Source: Thioclava dalianensis (lineage in GTDB: Bacteria; Pseudomonadota; Alphaproteobacteria; Rhodobacterales; Rhodobacteraceae). Taken from it: 64,000 nucleotides of DNA. The notes beneath the pieces were generated by a model. That model was not told the DNA's origin and did no database searches. It saw nothing but the letters and a program-made list of their open reading frames with translations. The translations under genes and the position numbers were made by a program. The DNA lies in NCBI RefSeq assembly GCF_000715505.1, contig NZ_JHEH01000013.1, forward strand, positions 35,830-99,829, in the 5' to 3' direction. Below are positions 36,685 through 46,735 of this stretch, one piece after another; the stretch's first letter is position 1; each line of letters begins with the position of its first letter.

Positions 36685-36854
36685 GCTCTGCCTCCTTGTC
36701 GCGGGCGCCCAGCTTGGCCTTCTCGCCCCGATCACCGCGCCGCTCTGCGGAACAGCGATGGGGGTGCCGCCTTGCGCCTATCCTTCCATGATCCGAAAGC
36801 GCGCCGTCGATTTCATCGGGCAGATGAACAAATCTGCTGTATATTTTCGTTAAA

Positions 36855-36874
36855 ATGACAAAAATGCCGGTCAT
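36855..36874. promoter_or_regulatory. Inverted repeat between the decarboxylase and AsnC-type genes
   Basis: ATGAC (36855-36859) and GTCAT (36870-36874) flank a 10-nt spacer, inside an AT-rich stretch with TATATTTTCGTTAAAATG next to it. It lies 18 bp before the regulator start, in a likely promoter for one or both genes. The arms are short, so this is a weak call. Confidence 0.35.
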
Positions 36875-36891
36875 ACTGCAGGGAGGTCGCC

Positions 36892-37323
36892 ATGGATGAG
36901 CTGGATCAGAAGATTGTCGGGTTGCTGGCGGGCGATGCGCGGATGTCGCTGGCGATGCTGGCCCGACGGCTACATATTGCGCGCTCCACGGTGCAGGCGC
37001 GCCTTGAAAGGCTCGAAACACAAGGCGTGATCGCGGGCTATACGATCAAGCTGGGAGATGCCGCCGAAGCTGGGCGATTGCGCGCCACGGCGATGCTTGA
37101 GATCGACCTGCGGGTCCAACCCGCGATCTTGCAAAAGCTCCGCAGCCTGCCCGAGGTCGAGCGGATCATCACCTGCTCGGGCCGGATCGATTTGATGCTG
37201 CAACTCGCCACGCGCTCCACCCAGCAGCTGGACGCCGTGCTGGACCTAATCGGGGAAATCCCGGGCGTTCAGAACACCGAAAGCCTGATCCATTTGACCA
37301 CCAAGCTCGACCGCGCGATCTGA
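36892..37323 (+). CDS. Lrp/AsnC-family regulator
   Basis: A 143-residue Lrp-family protein. The winged helix begins DELDQKIVGLLAGDARMSLA and contains HIARSTVQARLERLETQGVI. The RAM domain follows (LPEVERIITCSGRIDLMLQL). GGGAGG lies just before the ATG. The neighbour on the other strand is the amino-acid decarboxylase, so a local regulator responding to ornithine, lysine or another basic amino acid is plausible (inference). It is distinct from the Lrp-type protein at 27.2 kb. Confidence 0.9.
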   Translation: MDELDQKIVGLLAGDARMSLAMLARRLHIARSTVQARLERLETQGVIAGYTIKLGDAAEAGRLRATAMLEIDLRVQPAILQKLRSLPEVERIITCSGRIDLMLQLATRSTQQLDAVLDLIGEIPGVQNTESLIHLTTKLDRAI

Positions 37324-37373
37324 ATGCGCGGATCGCAGTCTGAACCCCGCCCGAAGGATTTAAATCGATCAAA

Positions 37374-37412
37374 CGTCCGGCTTACACCCTGACGGAAAGG
37401 GAAAGCCGGACG
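37374..37412. repeat. Perfect 10-bp inverted repeat after the AsnC-type gene
   Basis: CGTCCGGCTT (37374-37383) and AAGCCGGACG (37403-37412) enclose 19 nt. It lies 50 bp after the regulator stop and before the converging TauE/SafE gene. There is no T-tract, so it is a weak terminator at best or another structured element. Confidence 0.6.
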
Positions 37413-37520
37413 CCCTGATCTGCGCGCCTTATACGCGGGGTATCGGACCTTCTGGCCTTACCCTCACCACCGTTTTGCAGCGATTCTGGTAAAGAAACTC
37501 TTACCGCCTGCACCACGCTC

Positions 37521-38273
37521 TCAGCCAAGCACAGGGGATCCGATCTCAAACCCGCCGCGGATCAACAGCAGGATCGACAGGATCAGCAGCAGGATCTGAA
37601 TCACCCGCACATAAAGCGCCTCATCCATCAGCCGTGTCAGCCAGCGCCCGATCACCGTACCGATGATCCCGGAGACAGACAGAGCCACGATCAAACCCCA
37701 GTTCAACCCCGACAGCTGACCGATCACCGCATAGGCGGGCAGTTTGGCAAGATTGCCAATCGCGAAAGAGATCGCAATCGTGCCTGCGAATTGCAGCTTT
37801 GGCAGCTTTTGCGGCAACAGATAGGCCTGAACCGGCGGCGCGCCGGAATGGGTGATGAAACTCGCAATCCCGGTGAGCGCGCCCCAGAAAATGCCGGGGG
37901 CCACCTCTGTGCGGCGCGCCTCAGAGCTTCCCCGCCCAAACCACGCCCGCGAGATATACCAAAGCCCGATCAACCCGGTGAAAATCAGCAGCGCGGATTC
38001 CGGCGTATAGGGCGTGATCACCGTAGCGATCACGATGCCCAGCAGGATCGAGGGAACAAGGATCTTCAGATTGGGCAGAGAGAAGTCTCTGCGATACAGC
38101 CAAACGCCGATCCAATCCGTGACGATATAGACCGGCAAAAGCGTGGCCGCCGCCTTCACCGGGTTCATGAACAGCGCCAGCATCGGAACCGCGATGGCCG
38201 CAGCCGAGGCCAGCCCGCCCTTGGCCAGACCAACAATCAGAGCGGCGATCAGAAACAGGGTCGTATCGAGCAT
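37521..38273 (-). CDS. TauE/SafE-family membrane transporter
   Basis: A 250-residue protein with about eight membrane spans in two halves, starting LFLIAALIVGLAKGGLASAA. The GLAKGG motif near the N-terminus and the mirrored ALTGIASFITHSGAPPVQAYL in the second half are typical of the TauE/SafE (sulfite exporter/anion permease) family. The substrate is unknown, possibly a sulfonate, sulfite or organic anion. It stands alone between the regulator gene and valS, with about 230 bp upstream. Confidence 0.88.
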   Translation of the reverse strand: MLDTTLFLIAALIVGLAKGGLASAAAIAVPMLALFMNPVKAAATLLPVYIVTDWIGVWLYRRDFSLPNLKILVPSILLGIVIATVITPYTPESALLIFTGLIGLWYISRAWFGRGSSEARRTEVAPGIFWGALTGIASFITHSGAPPVQAYLLPQKLPKLQFAGTIAISFAIGNLAKLPAYAVIGQLSGLNWGLIVALSVSGIIGTVIGRWLTRLMDEALYVRVIQILLLILSILLLIRGGFEIGSPVLG

Positions 38274-38505
38274 CAGAGAGCCTTCTCGAAATCAGGGCAA
38301 GCGCGGCCAGTTTGGCACCGCCCAGCGCTCGCGAGACGTAGCCCGCCAAGCCTCGAGCGCAAGTTGGAGAGGCCCATTTTCGGGGATGGGACAGCCCCGC
38401 TGCCGCAACCGTGAGCCAAGCCGCGTCCCCTGCCTGCGCCACGAAGGGTTTTCCTTGTCCCCGGCGCAGGCTAAACAACGGGCAAGCCAGTAAGGATGCC
38501 ATGAC

Positions 38506-41500
38506 ATGACGATGGACAAAACTTTCGACGCAGCCCAAGCCGAGCCGCGGATCTACGCGAAATGGGAAGAGGCCGGAGCCTTCAAGGCGGGCGCGAATGC
38601 CAGCCGCTCCGAGACCTTCTGCGTGATGATACCGCCTCCGAACGTGACCGGCGCACTGCATGTCGGGCACGCCTTCAACAACACCGTGCAGGATATGCTT
38701 GTGCGCTGGCACCGGATGCGGGGCTTTGACACGCTCTGGCAGCCGGGACAGGACCATGCGGGCATCGCGACCCAGCTGATGGTCGAGAAAGAGCTGGCCA
38801 AGACCGGGCAACCCAAGCGCATCGAACTGGGGCGTGAGAAATTCCTTGAGAAGGTCTGGGATTGGAAGGGGCAATACGGCTCCACCATCATCACCCAGCT
38901 CAAGCGTCTGGGCGCAAGTGCTGACTGGTCGCGCAACGCCTTCACGATGGCAGGCGCGCCGGGCGATCCGCGCACGGGCCATGAGAACAGCGCGAATTTC
39001 CACGATGCGGTGATCAAGGTCTTCGTGGATATGTATGAAAAGGGCCTGATCTATCGCGGCAAGCGGCTGGTGAACTGGGACCCGCATTTCGAAACCGCGA
39101 TTTCCGATCTCGAGGTCGAGAATATCGAAGTTGCCGGTCACATGTGGCACTTCAAATATCCGCTCGCCGGGGGCGAGACCTATACCTATATCGAGCGCGA
39201 CGAGGACGGAAACATCACGCTTGAAGAAGAGCGCGATTATATCTCGATTGCGACGACGCGCCCCGAGACGATGCTGGGCGATGGGGCTGTCGCCGTGCAC
39301 CCCTCCGATGAGCGTTACGCCCCCATCGTGGGCAAGCTCTGCGAAATCCCGGTCGGCCCGAAAGAGCTGCGCCGTCTGATCCCGATCATCACCGATCAAT
39401 ATCCGGACAAGAATTTCGGCTCGGGTGCGGTGAAGATCACCGGCGCGCATGACTTCAACGATTACCAAGTCGCCAAGCGCAACGAGATCCCGCTTTATCG
39501 CCTGATGGATACCAAGGGTGCGATGCGCGATGACGGCGCGAGCTATGCCACCTGTGCGGCCCGCGCGATGGAGATCTCGAAAGGGGCGGGCTTCTACGAG
39601 GCCGAGATCGACAGCCTCAACCTCGTGCCCGACGAATTGCGCGGGCTCGACCGTTTCGAGGCCCGCGAGGCGGTGATCGCGCAGATCACGCGCGACGGTC
39701 TTGCGGTGATGATCCCCGATCCCAATCCCGAAGAGGGCACGGATCCGCAGATGATCCCCTATGTCGAGAACAAGCCGATCATGCAGCCTTTCGGCGATCG
39801 CTCGAAAGTGGTGATCGAGCCGATGCTGACCGATCAGTGGTTCGTCGATGCCGAGAAGATCGTTGGCCCCGCGCTCGATGCGGTGCGCAATGGCGAGACC
39901 AAGATCATGCCCGAGGCGGGCGAGAAAACCTATTTCCACTGGCTTGAGAATATCGAGCCGTGGTGCATCTCGCGCCAGCTCTGGTGGGGGCATCAGATCC
40001 CGGTCTGGTACGGCCTTGATCTTGAAGCGCCCGATTTCCGCGACGACGAGGGCGATGGCGCAATCGATCTCGTCGAGATGGGCCGCCTGCTGGTCGAGAC
40101 ACGCATGGTCCATCGCGACGACCGCTACCATTGCGCGCCCGATATCGACGGCGTCACCGGCTATTTCAAAGCCGGGATCGCCAATCTGCCGACGCCGCTC
40201 AACGCGGCGCGGATCGTCGAGGTCGAGGACCGCCATGCCGCCATCGAGGCACTCGCCTCGACACTGGCGCAATACGCCATGACCGAGGATCCCACGCAGC
40301 TGATCTACCCGATCTGGCGCGATGCCGATGTGCTCGACACGTGGTTCAGCTCGGGCCTCTGGCCGATTGGCACGCTGGGCTGGCCCGAAGATACCGCGGA
40401 GATGGCAAAGTACTTCCCGGGCGATGTGCTCGTCACCGGCTTCGACATCCTGTTCTTCTGGGTGGCGCGGATGATGATGATGCAGCTTGCCGTGACCGAT
40501 CAGGTGCCGTTCCACACCGTCTATCTGCATCAGCTTGTCCGCGACGAGAAGGGCAAGAAGATGTCGAAGACGACGGGCAATGTGATCGACCCGCTCGAGA
40601 TCATCGACACTTACGGCGCCGATGCGCTACGCTTCACCAATGCCGCGATGGCGGCGATGGGGGGCGTGCTGAAGCTCAGCGAGGACCGCATCAAGGGCTA
40701 TCGCAACTTCGGCACCAAGATCTGGAATGCGACGCGCTTTGCCGAGATGAACGGCGTGTTCGAAGGCCCGGTGGTCACCGCCCCACCGCAGCCCGAGCAC
40801 ACAGTGAACCGCTGGATCATCGGCGAGACCGCGAAGATCCGCGAACTGGTCGATGAGGCCTTTGAGAGCTACCGCTTCAACGACGCAGCACTGGGGCTCT
40901 ATGGCTTTGTCTGGGGCAAGGTCTGCGACTGGTATGTCGAGTTCGCCAAGCCGCTCTTTGATGGCGAGCATGCCGAGGAAACCCGCGCCACGATGCGCTG
41001 GGTGCTCGATCAGTGCTACATCCTGCTGCATCCGATCATGCCCTTCATCACCGAAGAGCTTTGGGATCTGACCGCCCCGCAAGGCGATCGCGCCAAGTTG
41101 CTGGTCCATACCGACTGGCCGAGCTACCGCGCCTCCGATCTGGTCGATGAGGCTGCGGATCGCGAGATGAACTGGGTGATCGATCTGATCGAGGCGATCC
41201 GCTCGTCACGCACGCAGATGGGCGTGCCGGTTGGGCTGAAGCTGCCGATGGTGCTGGCCGAGGCCGATGACGCAGCGCGCACCGCGATGGCCCGCAACGA
41301 GGCGCTGATCTTCAAGCTGGCCCGCATCGAAAGCCTGACCGAGGCACCGATCCCGAAAGGCGCGATCTCGCTACCCGCGCAGGGCGCACTCTTTGGGCTG
41401 CCGCTCGAAGGGGTGATCGATATCGGCAAGGAGAAGGCCCGGCTCGAAAAAGCTCTGGGCAAGATGGAGAAGGAAATCGGCGGCATGAAGGGCCGTCTGA

Positions 41501-41628
41501 ACAATCCGAAATTCATCGCCAATGCGGACCCGGAGGTTGTGGTGGAGACCCGCGAGAACCTCGCCCGCGCCGAGGAAGAGGCCGAGAAGGTGCGCGCAGC
41601 CGTCACCCGCCTCGCCGCTCTGGGCTAA
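38506..41628 (+). CDS. valS: Valyl-tRNA synthetase
   Basis: Charges tRNA-Val. The 1040-residue class I synthetase has the HIGH motif in [15 protein letters not shown], the editing domain, the tryptophan-rich [22 protein letters not shown], the KMSKS motif in [16 protein letters not shown], and the C-terminal coiled-coil arm ([20 protein letters not shown]). It is somewhat longer than the usual 950 residues. AAGGA sits 9 bp before ATG 38506. Several long open frames on the opposite strand are codon-bias shadows. Confidence 0.98.
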   Translation: MTMDKTFDAAQAEPRIYAKWEEAGAFKAGANASRSETFCVMIPPPNVTGALHVGHAFNNTVQDMLVRWHRMRGFDTLWQPGQDHAGIATQLMVEKELAKTGQPKRIELGREKFLEKVWDWKGQYGSTIITQLKRLGASADWSRNAFTMAGAPGDPRTGHENSANFHDAVIKVFVDMYEKGLIYRGKRLVNWDPHFETAISDLEVENIEVAGHMWHFKYPLAGGETYTYIERDEDGNITLEEERDYISIATTRPETMLGDGAVAVHPSDERYAPIVGKLCEIPVGPKELRRLIPIITDQYPDKNFGSGAVKITGAHDFNDYQVAKRNEIPLYRLMDTKGAMRDDGASYATCAARAMEISKGAGFYEAEIDSLNLVPDELRGLDRFEAREAVIAQITRDGLAVMIPDPNPEEGTDPQMIPYVENKPIMQPFGDRSKVVIEPMLTDQWFVDAEKIVGPALDAVRNGETKIMPEAGEKTYFHWLENIEPWCISRQLWWGHQIPVWYGLDLEAPDFRDDEGDGAIDLVEMGRLLVETRMVHRDDRYHCAPDIDGVTGYFKAGIANLPTPLNAARIVEVEDRHAAIEALASTLAQYAMTEDPTQLIYPIWRDADVLDTWFSSGLWPIGTLGWPEDTAEMAKYFPGDVLVTGFDILFFWVARMMMMQLAVTDQVPFHTVYLHQLVRDEKGKKMSKTTGNVIDPLEIIDTYGADALRFTNAAMAAMGGVLKLSEDRIKGYRNFGTKIWNATRFAEMNGVFEGPVVTAPPQPEHTVNRWIIGETAKIRELVDEAFESYRFNDAALGLYGFVWGKVCDWYVEFAKPLFDGEHAEETRATMRWVLDQCYILLHPIMPFITEELWDLTAPQGDRAKLLVHTDWPSYRASDLVDEAADREMNWVIDLIEAIRSSRTQMGVPVGLKLPMVLAEADDAARTAMARNEALIFKLARIESLTEAPIPKGAISLPAQGALFGLPLEGVIDIGKEKARLEKALGKMEKEIGGMKGRLNNPKFIANADPEVVVETRENLARAEEEAEKVRAAVTRLAALG

Positions 41629-41635
41629 AAGACAG

Positions 41636-41668
41636 CGCGCCGCGCCCCGATCCAACGGGCGCGGCGCG
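41636..41668. terminator. GC hairpin between convergent valS and MFS genes
   Basis: CGCGCCGCGCCC (41636-41647) and GGGCGCGGCGCG (41657-41668) are a perfect 12-bp inverted repeat with a 9-nt loop, filling most of the 48 bp between two stops. It lacks a T-tract, so termination is inferred from position and stability. Confidence 0.65.
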
Positions 41669-41676
41669 GATCGCCC

Positions 41677-42981
41677 TTACTCCGAGCCCGAGCTGGCCTC
41701 TTTCATCGTGAAGGCCACACCCGAGGCGAGGATACAAATCACCGCATAGGCGCTGAGCACCGCCTCCGGCCCCGCCAGCGCGACCGCCGAGCTGAACGCC
41801 CCGAACACCAGCAGCAGCAAACCAACCGTCGTGTTCGACACCGCCGTGTAGGCTGCGCGGTTATCGGCAGGCGCCATATCGACAAGATAGGTCGAACGCC
41901 CCAGCCGCACGCCCTGATAGCCGATCATCAGCCCGAACAGCGACAGCGGTGCGGCCCAGACAGACCCCATCACCCCGGTCAGATCCAGAACCACGGCCAG
42001 CGCCAGAAACGCTGCCGCTACAAGGCCGGTAAAGATCAGAACCTTGCGCGACGACCGATCCGCCAACCGCCCCCAGATATAGGCGCTCAGAAGCGAGGCC
42101 AGCGCCGAGGCCAGCACCAGCGCGCCCAGCTCACCAAACCGGTTGTCACCGGCTTGCGCGGCCAGCAGCACGATATAGGGCGGGGCCAGAGCGGTGGGCA
42201 AAAGCAAGCTCCGCGCGATCACGAACTTGCCCAGATCGCGGTCCTGCCAAAGCAGCTTCATCTCGCCGAGCCCAACCGCATCGCCGCCATCGCCCGGCTG
42301 ATCCTCTTCCACCAAGGTCGAGAACACCGCAGCGGCGGCCACCCATAGCAACGCCGCCAAAGAGATCGCTCCGATCACCAGCCCCATGCGCGCAAATAAT
42401 CCCGTCAGCAGGATGATCGCGAAGATGATGACGCCCGCCGAGGAGACGCTGGTGGCAATCCCGGTGGTCGTGCCACGCCGCGTCCGGTCCACCGTCTTGC
42501 CCAGCACATCCTTGTAGCTCACCGAGGAAAGGGACCGTGCCACGGCCAGCACCGCCAATGCGGCCAGAATGGCCAGCCCCGCGCCCATGCCCTGCATCAG
42601 CACCGCAACCAGCACGATCGCCGCCGCAGCTATCCCCTGCACAAGGCTTCCCAGCGCCCAGGCCCATTTGCGCTGCGCCATCCGGCGCACGCGCGGCGCG
42701 ATGAACAGTTGCGGCAAGAGCGAGCCTGCCTCGCGCAGCGGCACCAGCCAGCTCACCAGCGAAACCGGCGCGCCCACCGCCTGCATCAGCCAGCTCAGCA
42801 CAAGCTTCGGATCGATCAGCCCATCGGCAAGCTTGGTCATCGACAGCGAGGCGACATGGCGCAGGAAATTGCCCGGCTCGTGGCGCGCAGCATCTGGGCC
42901 GAGCTCCCGAGTGTCGCCGCGCGTGCTGCCCGTGAGGCGCTCAAACAGGGAAGTCGCAAGGTTGGTGTCGCTGGCGCTCAT
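41677..42981 (-). CDS. MFS-type membrane transporter
   Basis: A 434-residue membrane protein with about 12 hydrophobic spans. A soluble N-terminal segment of about 45 residues precedes the first of them. Loop GKTVDRTRRGTTTGIATSVSSAG and the second-half GRLADRSSRKVLIFTGL resemble the major facilitator 'DRxxRR' loop motif. The substrate cannot be inferred. It converges on valS and is divergent from the aminotransferase gene at 43100, with 118 bp between starts. Confidence 0.82.
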   Translation of the reverse strand: MSASDTNLATSLFERLTGSTRGDTRELGPDAARHEPGNFLRHVASLSMTKLADGLIDPKLVLSWLMQAVGAPVSLVSWLVPLREAGSLLPQLFIAPRVRRMAQRKWAWALGSLVQGIAAAAIVLVAVLMQGMGAGLAILAALAVLAVARSLSSVSYKDVLGKTVDRTRRGTTTGIATSVSSAGVIIFAIILLTGLFARMGLVIGAISLAALLWVAAAAVFSTLVEEDQPGDGGDAVGLGEMKLLWQDRDLGKFVIARSLLLPTALAPPYIVLLAAQAGDNRFGELGALVLASALASLLSAYIWGRLADRSSRKVLIFTGLVAAAFLALAVVLDLTGVMGSVWAAPLSLFGLMIGYQGVRLGRSTYLVDMAPADNRAAYTAVSNTTVGLLLLVFGAFSSAVALAGPEAVLSAYAVICILASGVAFTMKEASSGSE

Positions 42982-43099
42982 CGGCTGGCTCTCCGGTCGG
43001 GTTGTCTTACTCTATCTATACTGAGCAAAGTCCGCGACATATTCCGTGGTTCCCGACTTTCGCTTGCTGCAGATCGGCTTTGCCCTTACGCCTTGAGGC

Positions 43100-44218
43100 A
43101 TGACACATCCCCGCTATACCCGATTGATCGACGCCCTTCCCTCCACCGTCCCCTTCGTGGGCCCGGAAGCGCAGGAGCGCGCGGCAGGACGCCCGTTCAC
43201 TGCAAGGCTCGGGGCGAATGAAAACGGCTTTGGCCCAAGCCCACGCGCCATCGCGGCCATGGCGGCGGCAGCAGGCGATGTCTGGAAATACGGCGACTCG
43301 ACCAGCTTCGAGCTGCGCGCCGCGCTTGCGGCGCATCACGATGTGAATGTGCCCAATGTGCTGGTGGGCGAAGGGATCGACGGGCTACTGGGCTATCTGT
43401 GCCGCCTGCTGATCGAGCCCGGCGATGCGGTTGTCACCTCTGACGGGGCCTATCCGACCTTCAACTACCATGTCGCTGGGTTCGGCGGGGTGCTGCACAA
43501 GGTCCCCTACAGCGATGATCACGAGGATCTCGACGCGCTGATCGCCAAGGCCATCGAGACCGGCGCCAAGCTGATATATCTCGCCAATCCTGACAACCCG
43601 ATGGGCACGTGGCACGGGCGCGAGGCCATCGAGGCGATGATCAAGAAAGTGCCCGATGGCACGCTCTTGCTGCTCGATGAGGCCTATGTCGAATTTGCCC
43701 CCGAAGACACCGCGGCCCGGATCGCCGCCGATGATCCGCGCGTGATCCGGATGCGAACCTTCTCGAAGGCGCATGGCATGGCCGGGGCGCGGGTGGGCTA
43801 TGCGATTGCAGCCCCCGAGTTGATCGCGGCCTTCGACAAGATCCGCAACCATTTCGGGATGTGCCGGATCAGTCAGGCGGGTGCCCTGGCCGCTTTGCAG
43901 GACACGACATGGCAGGCCTATATGCGCCTGCTGGTGGCCGGCGCGCGCCAGCGCATTGCGGATATCGCTGCGCAAAACGGCTTGAGCACCCTGCCCTCAG
44001 CCACGAATTTCGTCGCCATCGATTGCGGCGGCGATGGGGATTTCGCCCGCGCCGTCCTAACCGCCCTTGGCGATGCGGGCGTCTTCGTGCGCATGCCCTT
44101 CGTGGCACCCGAGAATCGCTGCATCCGGGTCTCGGTCGGCCCCGAGCCCGAACTCGACCGATTTGCCGAAGCGCTGCCGCACGCGCTTGAGGCGGCCCGG
44201 ACGTCGCGCATGAAATAG
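43100..44218 (+). CDS. PLP aminotransferase, histidinol-phosphate aminotransferase-like
   Basis: A 372-residue class I/II (fold type I) aminotransferase. It has the HisC-like start RLGANENGFGPSP, YGDSTSFELRAALA, GEGIDGLLGYLCRLL, IYLANPDNPMGTW, LLLDEAYVEFA and the PLP lysine in RTFSKAHGMAGARVGYA, with a C-terminal arginine in NRCIRVSVG. HisC-like enzymes also act on aromatic or other amino acids, and no histidine gene is nearby. A general or aromatic aminotransferase is therefore equally possible. Confidence 0.88.
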   Translation: MTHPRYTRLIDALPSTVPFVGPEAQERAAGRPFTARLGANENGFGPSPRAIAAMAAAAGDVWKYGDSTSFELRAALAAHHDVNVPNVLVGEGIDGLLGYLCRLLIEPGDAVVTSDGAYPTFNYHVAGFGGVLHKVPYSDDHEDLDALIAKAIETGAKLIYLANPDNPMGTWHGREAIEAMIKKVPDGTLLLLDEAYVEFAPEDTAARIAADDPRVIRMRTFSKAHGMAGARVGYAIAAPELIAAFDKIRNHFGMCRISQAGALAALQDTTWQAYMRLLVAGARQRIADIAAQNGLSTLPSATNFVAIDCGGDGDFARAVLTALGDAGVFVRMPFVAPENRCIRVSVGPEPELDRFAEALPHALEAARTSRMK

Positions 44219-44379
44219 ATCTTTCCGGGGCTCATTTTCGCAAGAAACCGCCATGCGTCAGCGTGACGCGGCGGCTTCACGCCCATCTAGGTCCATTTCG
44301 AATCTATATCGCATCAAGGTGAATTGCGACACCAAGACCTCGGCCCCATGTTCGCTCAGCGAGAACAGGAGCCCTGACC

Positions 44380-44586
44380 ATGAGCCGAACCAAACGAAAT
44401 TCCCGCATTGCGATGCTGAGCCCGCTGGCCTTTGCGCTGGCATTCGGAGCCTATGCCGGTTCCACGAATGTCAGTCGCGAACCCCGGATTTCCTCATCGG
44501 CACGCGAGGTTTCACAGATCCGGCCCGAGGATGAGGAAGATGCTGGCTGGCTGATGGAGTGGCTGGAGCGCCACGGCGAGGCCTGA
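44380..44586 (+). CDS. Small exported or membrane-anchored hypothetical protein
   Basis: A 68-residue protein not recognised. A basic start (MSRTKRNSRIAM) is followed by a hydrophobic stretch LSPLAFALAFGAYAG, which looks like a signal peptide or anchor. The remainder is acidic (RPEDEEDAGWLMEWLERHGEA). AGGAG lies 8 bp before the ATG, supporting a real gene. It sits between two aminotransferase genes, with its stop 24 bp from the converging one. Confidence 0.5.
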   Translation: MSRTKRNSRIAMLSPLAFALAFGAYAGSTNVSREPRISSSAREVSQIRPEDEEDAGWLMEWLERHGEA

Positions 44587-44610
44587 GCGGCCCCGCGCCG
44601 TGACTCTGCC

Positions 44611-45810
44611 TCAGCCCTTCGCGATCTCGGCGGCGGCGGCGTCAAGCGCGCCGCTGCCATGGGGAATTCCCAAAGCCTGCATACCCGCCTCCATCGTCGC
44701 CAGCGCGCCAAGCGTCATATGCGCGTTCACATGCCCCATATGAGCCACGCGCAGGAAGTCATTGGCCTCGGGCGTGCCGGGCTCGGCCATACCAAGGCCA
44801 ATGCCAAGCGTCACACCGGCCTCGGTCTCAAGCCAGCTGCGCAGGCGCTGCGCCCCGCCACCCCCGATCCGTGCGGCCGTGACGGAATGCGCGCGATGGG
44901 CGGGATTGGCGAGGTTGAGCTTGATATCGCCCGCCTGCCCCCAGGCATCGAACGCCGCCCAAACGGTGCGCGCCAGCGTCGCGTGACGGGCCCAGATATG
45001 CTCCAGCCCTTCCTCGTCGAGGATCATCTTGAGCGATTCATCGAGCCCGAAGAGATGGTGCGTCGGCGAAGTGCCTCCGAAATACTGATAAACCATTTCC
45101 GGGAAGGCGCGCGGTTGCCAGTCCCAATAGGGCGTCTTCAGCCCTGCGGATTTGCTCACCTGATTGGCCTTCTCGGAGAACCACACGAAGCCCAGCCCCG
45201 GCGGCACCATCAGCCCCTTCTGGCTCGCACCGACCATCACATCGACGCCCCAGTCATCCATGCGGAACACGTCACAACCAAGCGCCGCAATCGAATCCAC
45301 CATCAGAAGCGCCGGGTGACCTGCCGCATCGATGGCGGCGCGCACGGCGGGGATATCGTTGCACACCGAGGTCGCGGTATCGACATGGGTCAACAGGACC
45401 GCCTTGATCTTATGGCCGGTATCTTCGCGCAAGGCCTGCTCGACCTGCGCGGGATCGACCGGCGACTTGATGCCGAAATCGAGCCGCTGCACGTCAATCC
45501 CCATCATGCCTGCATTGCGGGCCCAAAGATTGCCGAACCGCCCGGTGACCAATCCCAGCGCCTTGTCTCCGGGCGAGAAGATATTGGTCAGCGCCGCCTC
45601 CCAAGCCCCATGCCCGTTGGAGATATAGATCGCCACATGGCTTGTGCTGCATGCCACGCGCCGCAGCCCATCCGTCACCCGCGCCGCTAGCAGCTCGATA
45701 TCGCCTTCATAGATATTCGGCGCAGGGCGATGCATGGCGGCGAGCACCCGGTCGGGCATCGTCGAGGGGCCGGGAATGGCGAGATAGGCGCGACCTTGGG
45801 ACAGGCTCAT
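44611..45810 (-). CDS. Alanine/serine-glyoxylate aminotransferase family protein
   Basis: A 399-residue fold type I PLP enzyme of class V. It has the start RAYLAIPGPSTMPDRVLAAM, ISNGHGAWEAAL, LTHVDTATSV, VDSIAALGCDVFRMDDWGVD and the PLP lysine in GASQKGLMVPPGLGFVWFS. It should transfer amino groups from serine or alanine to glyoxylate (photorespiratory/serine-cycle type chemistry). Without hpr or other serine-cycle genes nearby the exact donor is open. ATG 45810 starts the conserved part; 24 upstream codons in the same frame are not family-like. Confidence 0.9.
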   Translation of the reverse strand: MSLSQGRAYLAIPGPSTMPDRVLAAMHRPAPNIYEGDIELLAARVTDGLRRVACSTSHVAIYISNGHGAWEAALTNIFSPGDKALGLVTGRFGNLWARNAGMMGIDVQRLDFGIKSPVDPAQVEQALREDTGHKIKAVLLTHVDTATSVCNDIPAVRAAIDAAGHPALLMVDSIAALGCDVFRMDDWGVDVMVGASQKGLMVPPGLGFVWFSEKANQVSKSAGLKTPYWDWQPRAFPEMVYQYFGGTSPTHHLFGLDESLKMILDEEGLEHIWARHATLARTVWAAFDAWGQAGDIKLNLANPAHRAHSVTAARIGGGGAQRLRSWLETEAGVTLGIGLGMAEPGTPEANDFLRVAHMGHVNAHMTLGALATMEAGMQALGIPHGSGALDAAAAEIAKG

Positions 45811-46003
45811 TGGGATCTCCAGAAGACGTAGGCGGTTATCGGTAATCGCGCATGCGAGGGGCGTCAATCGCAACCCGGGCACAGCCCCCTCCGCGCGGCG
45901 CGCGATTGCACCCGCCCGGATCGGACGCTAAGCAAAGACTGCGCCCATACAGGGCTGTCGGCGAGAGCAATCAGACCTACATCCCGCTTGAAAGGAGTGC
46001 TTC

Positions 46004-46735
46004 ATGTCCCAGCGTCGCCTCTACGAGATCACCGGCCCCGAGCGAGAGCATTTTCTGCAAGGGCTGGTCACCAATGACCTCAAAAAGCTGAAAGACGGCC
46101 CGGTTTATGCCGCCCTGCTCACACCACAGGGCAAGTATCTCGCCGATTTCTTCCTCGTCGCGCAGGGGGATGCGATCTTGCTCGATATCGACGCCGAGAT
46201 CGCGGAGGCCACGATCAAGCGCCTGTCGATGTACAAGCTGCGCTCGGATGTCACGATCACGCCGTCCGAGCAGCAGGTCTATTGCGGAACGGGGCCCGCG
46301 CCAGACGGCGCGCTGGCCGATCCGCGTCACCCGGAAATGGGCTGGCGACTTTATGGCGCGCGTTCGGGCGATGATGGCAGCGATTGGGACGCGATCCGCG
46401 TGGCGCATTGCATCCCTCAGACCGGGATCGAGCTGACCCCCGACACGTTTATCCTTGAAGCCGGATTTGAGCGCCTCCAGGGCGTCGATTTCCGCAAAGG
46501 CTGCTATGTCGGTCAGGAAGTGACCGCCCGCATGAAGCACAAGACCGAGCTGCGCAAAGGCTTCGTCACAGTGCAGATCGAAGGCGCGGCAAGCCCGGGC
46601 ACCGAGATCACCCAAGACGACCGCAAGCTGGGCCAGATCTTCACGCGCGCAGGCAATCGCGCGATTGCCTATCTGCGCCTCGACCGTGCAGGCGGCGATA
46701 TGCGCGCCGGATCGGCCCAGATCACGCTTTTATGA
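46004..46735 (+). CDS. ygfZ: Folate-binding protein YgfZ
   Basis: A 243-residue tetrahydrofolate-binding protein of the GcvT-like family that helps maintain iron-sulphur enzymes such as MiaB. The diagnostic motif KGCYVGQEVTARMKHK lies about residues 165-180. The N-terminal EREHFLQGLVTNDLKKL and TPQGKYLADF are GcvT-like. AAAGGAG precedes the start. It is followed by 418 bp without a gene. Confidence 0.95.
   Translation: MSQRRLYEITGPEREHFLQGLVTNDLKKLKDGPVYAALLTPQGKYLADFFLVAQGDAILLDIDAEIAEATIKRLSMYKLRSDVTITPSEQQVYCGTGPAPDGALADPRHPEMGWRLYGARSGDDGSDWDAIRVAHCIPQTGIELTPDTFILEAGFERLQGVDFRKGCYVGQEVTARMKHKTELRKGFVTVQIEGAASPGTEITQDDRKLGQIFTRAGNRAIAYLRLDRAGGDMRAGSAQITLL

Noticed and set aside
37921..40530. 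869-codon open frame on the minus strand opposite valS
   Set aside because: It is antisense to a certain valS gene, has His/Asp/Arg-rich composition with no family pattern, and is explained by GC-rich codon bias.
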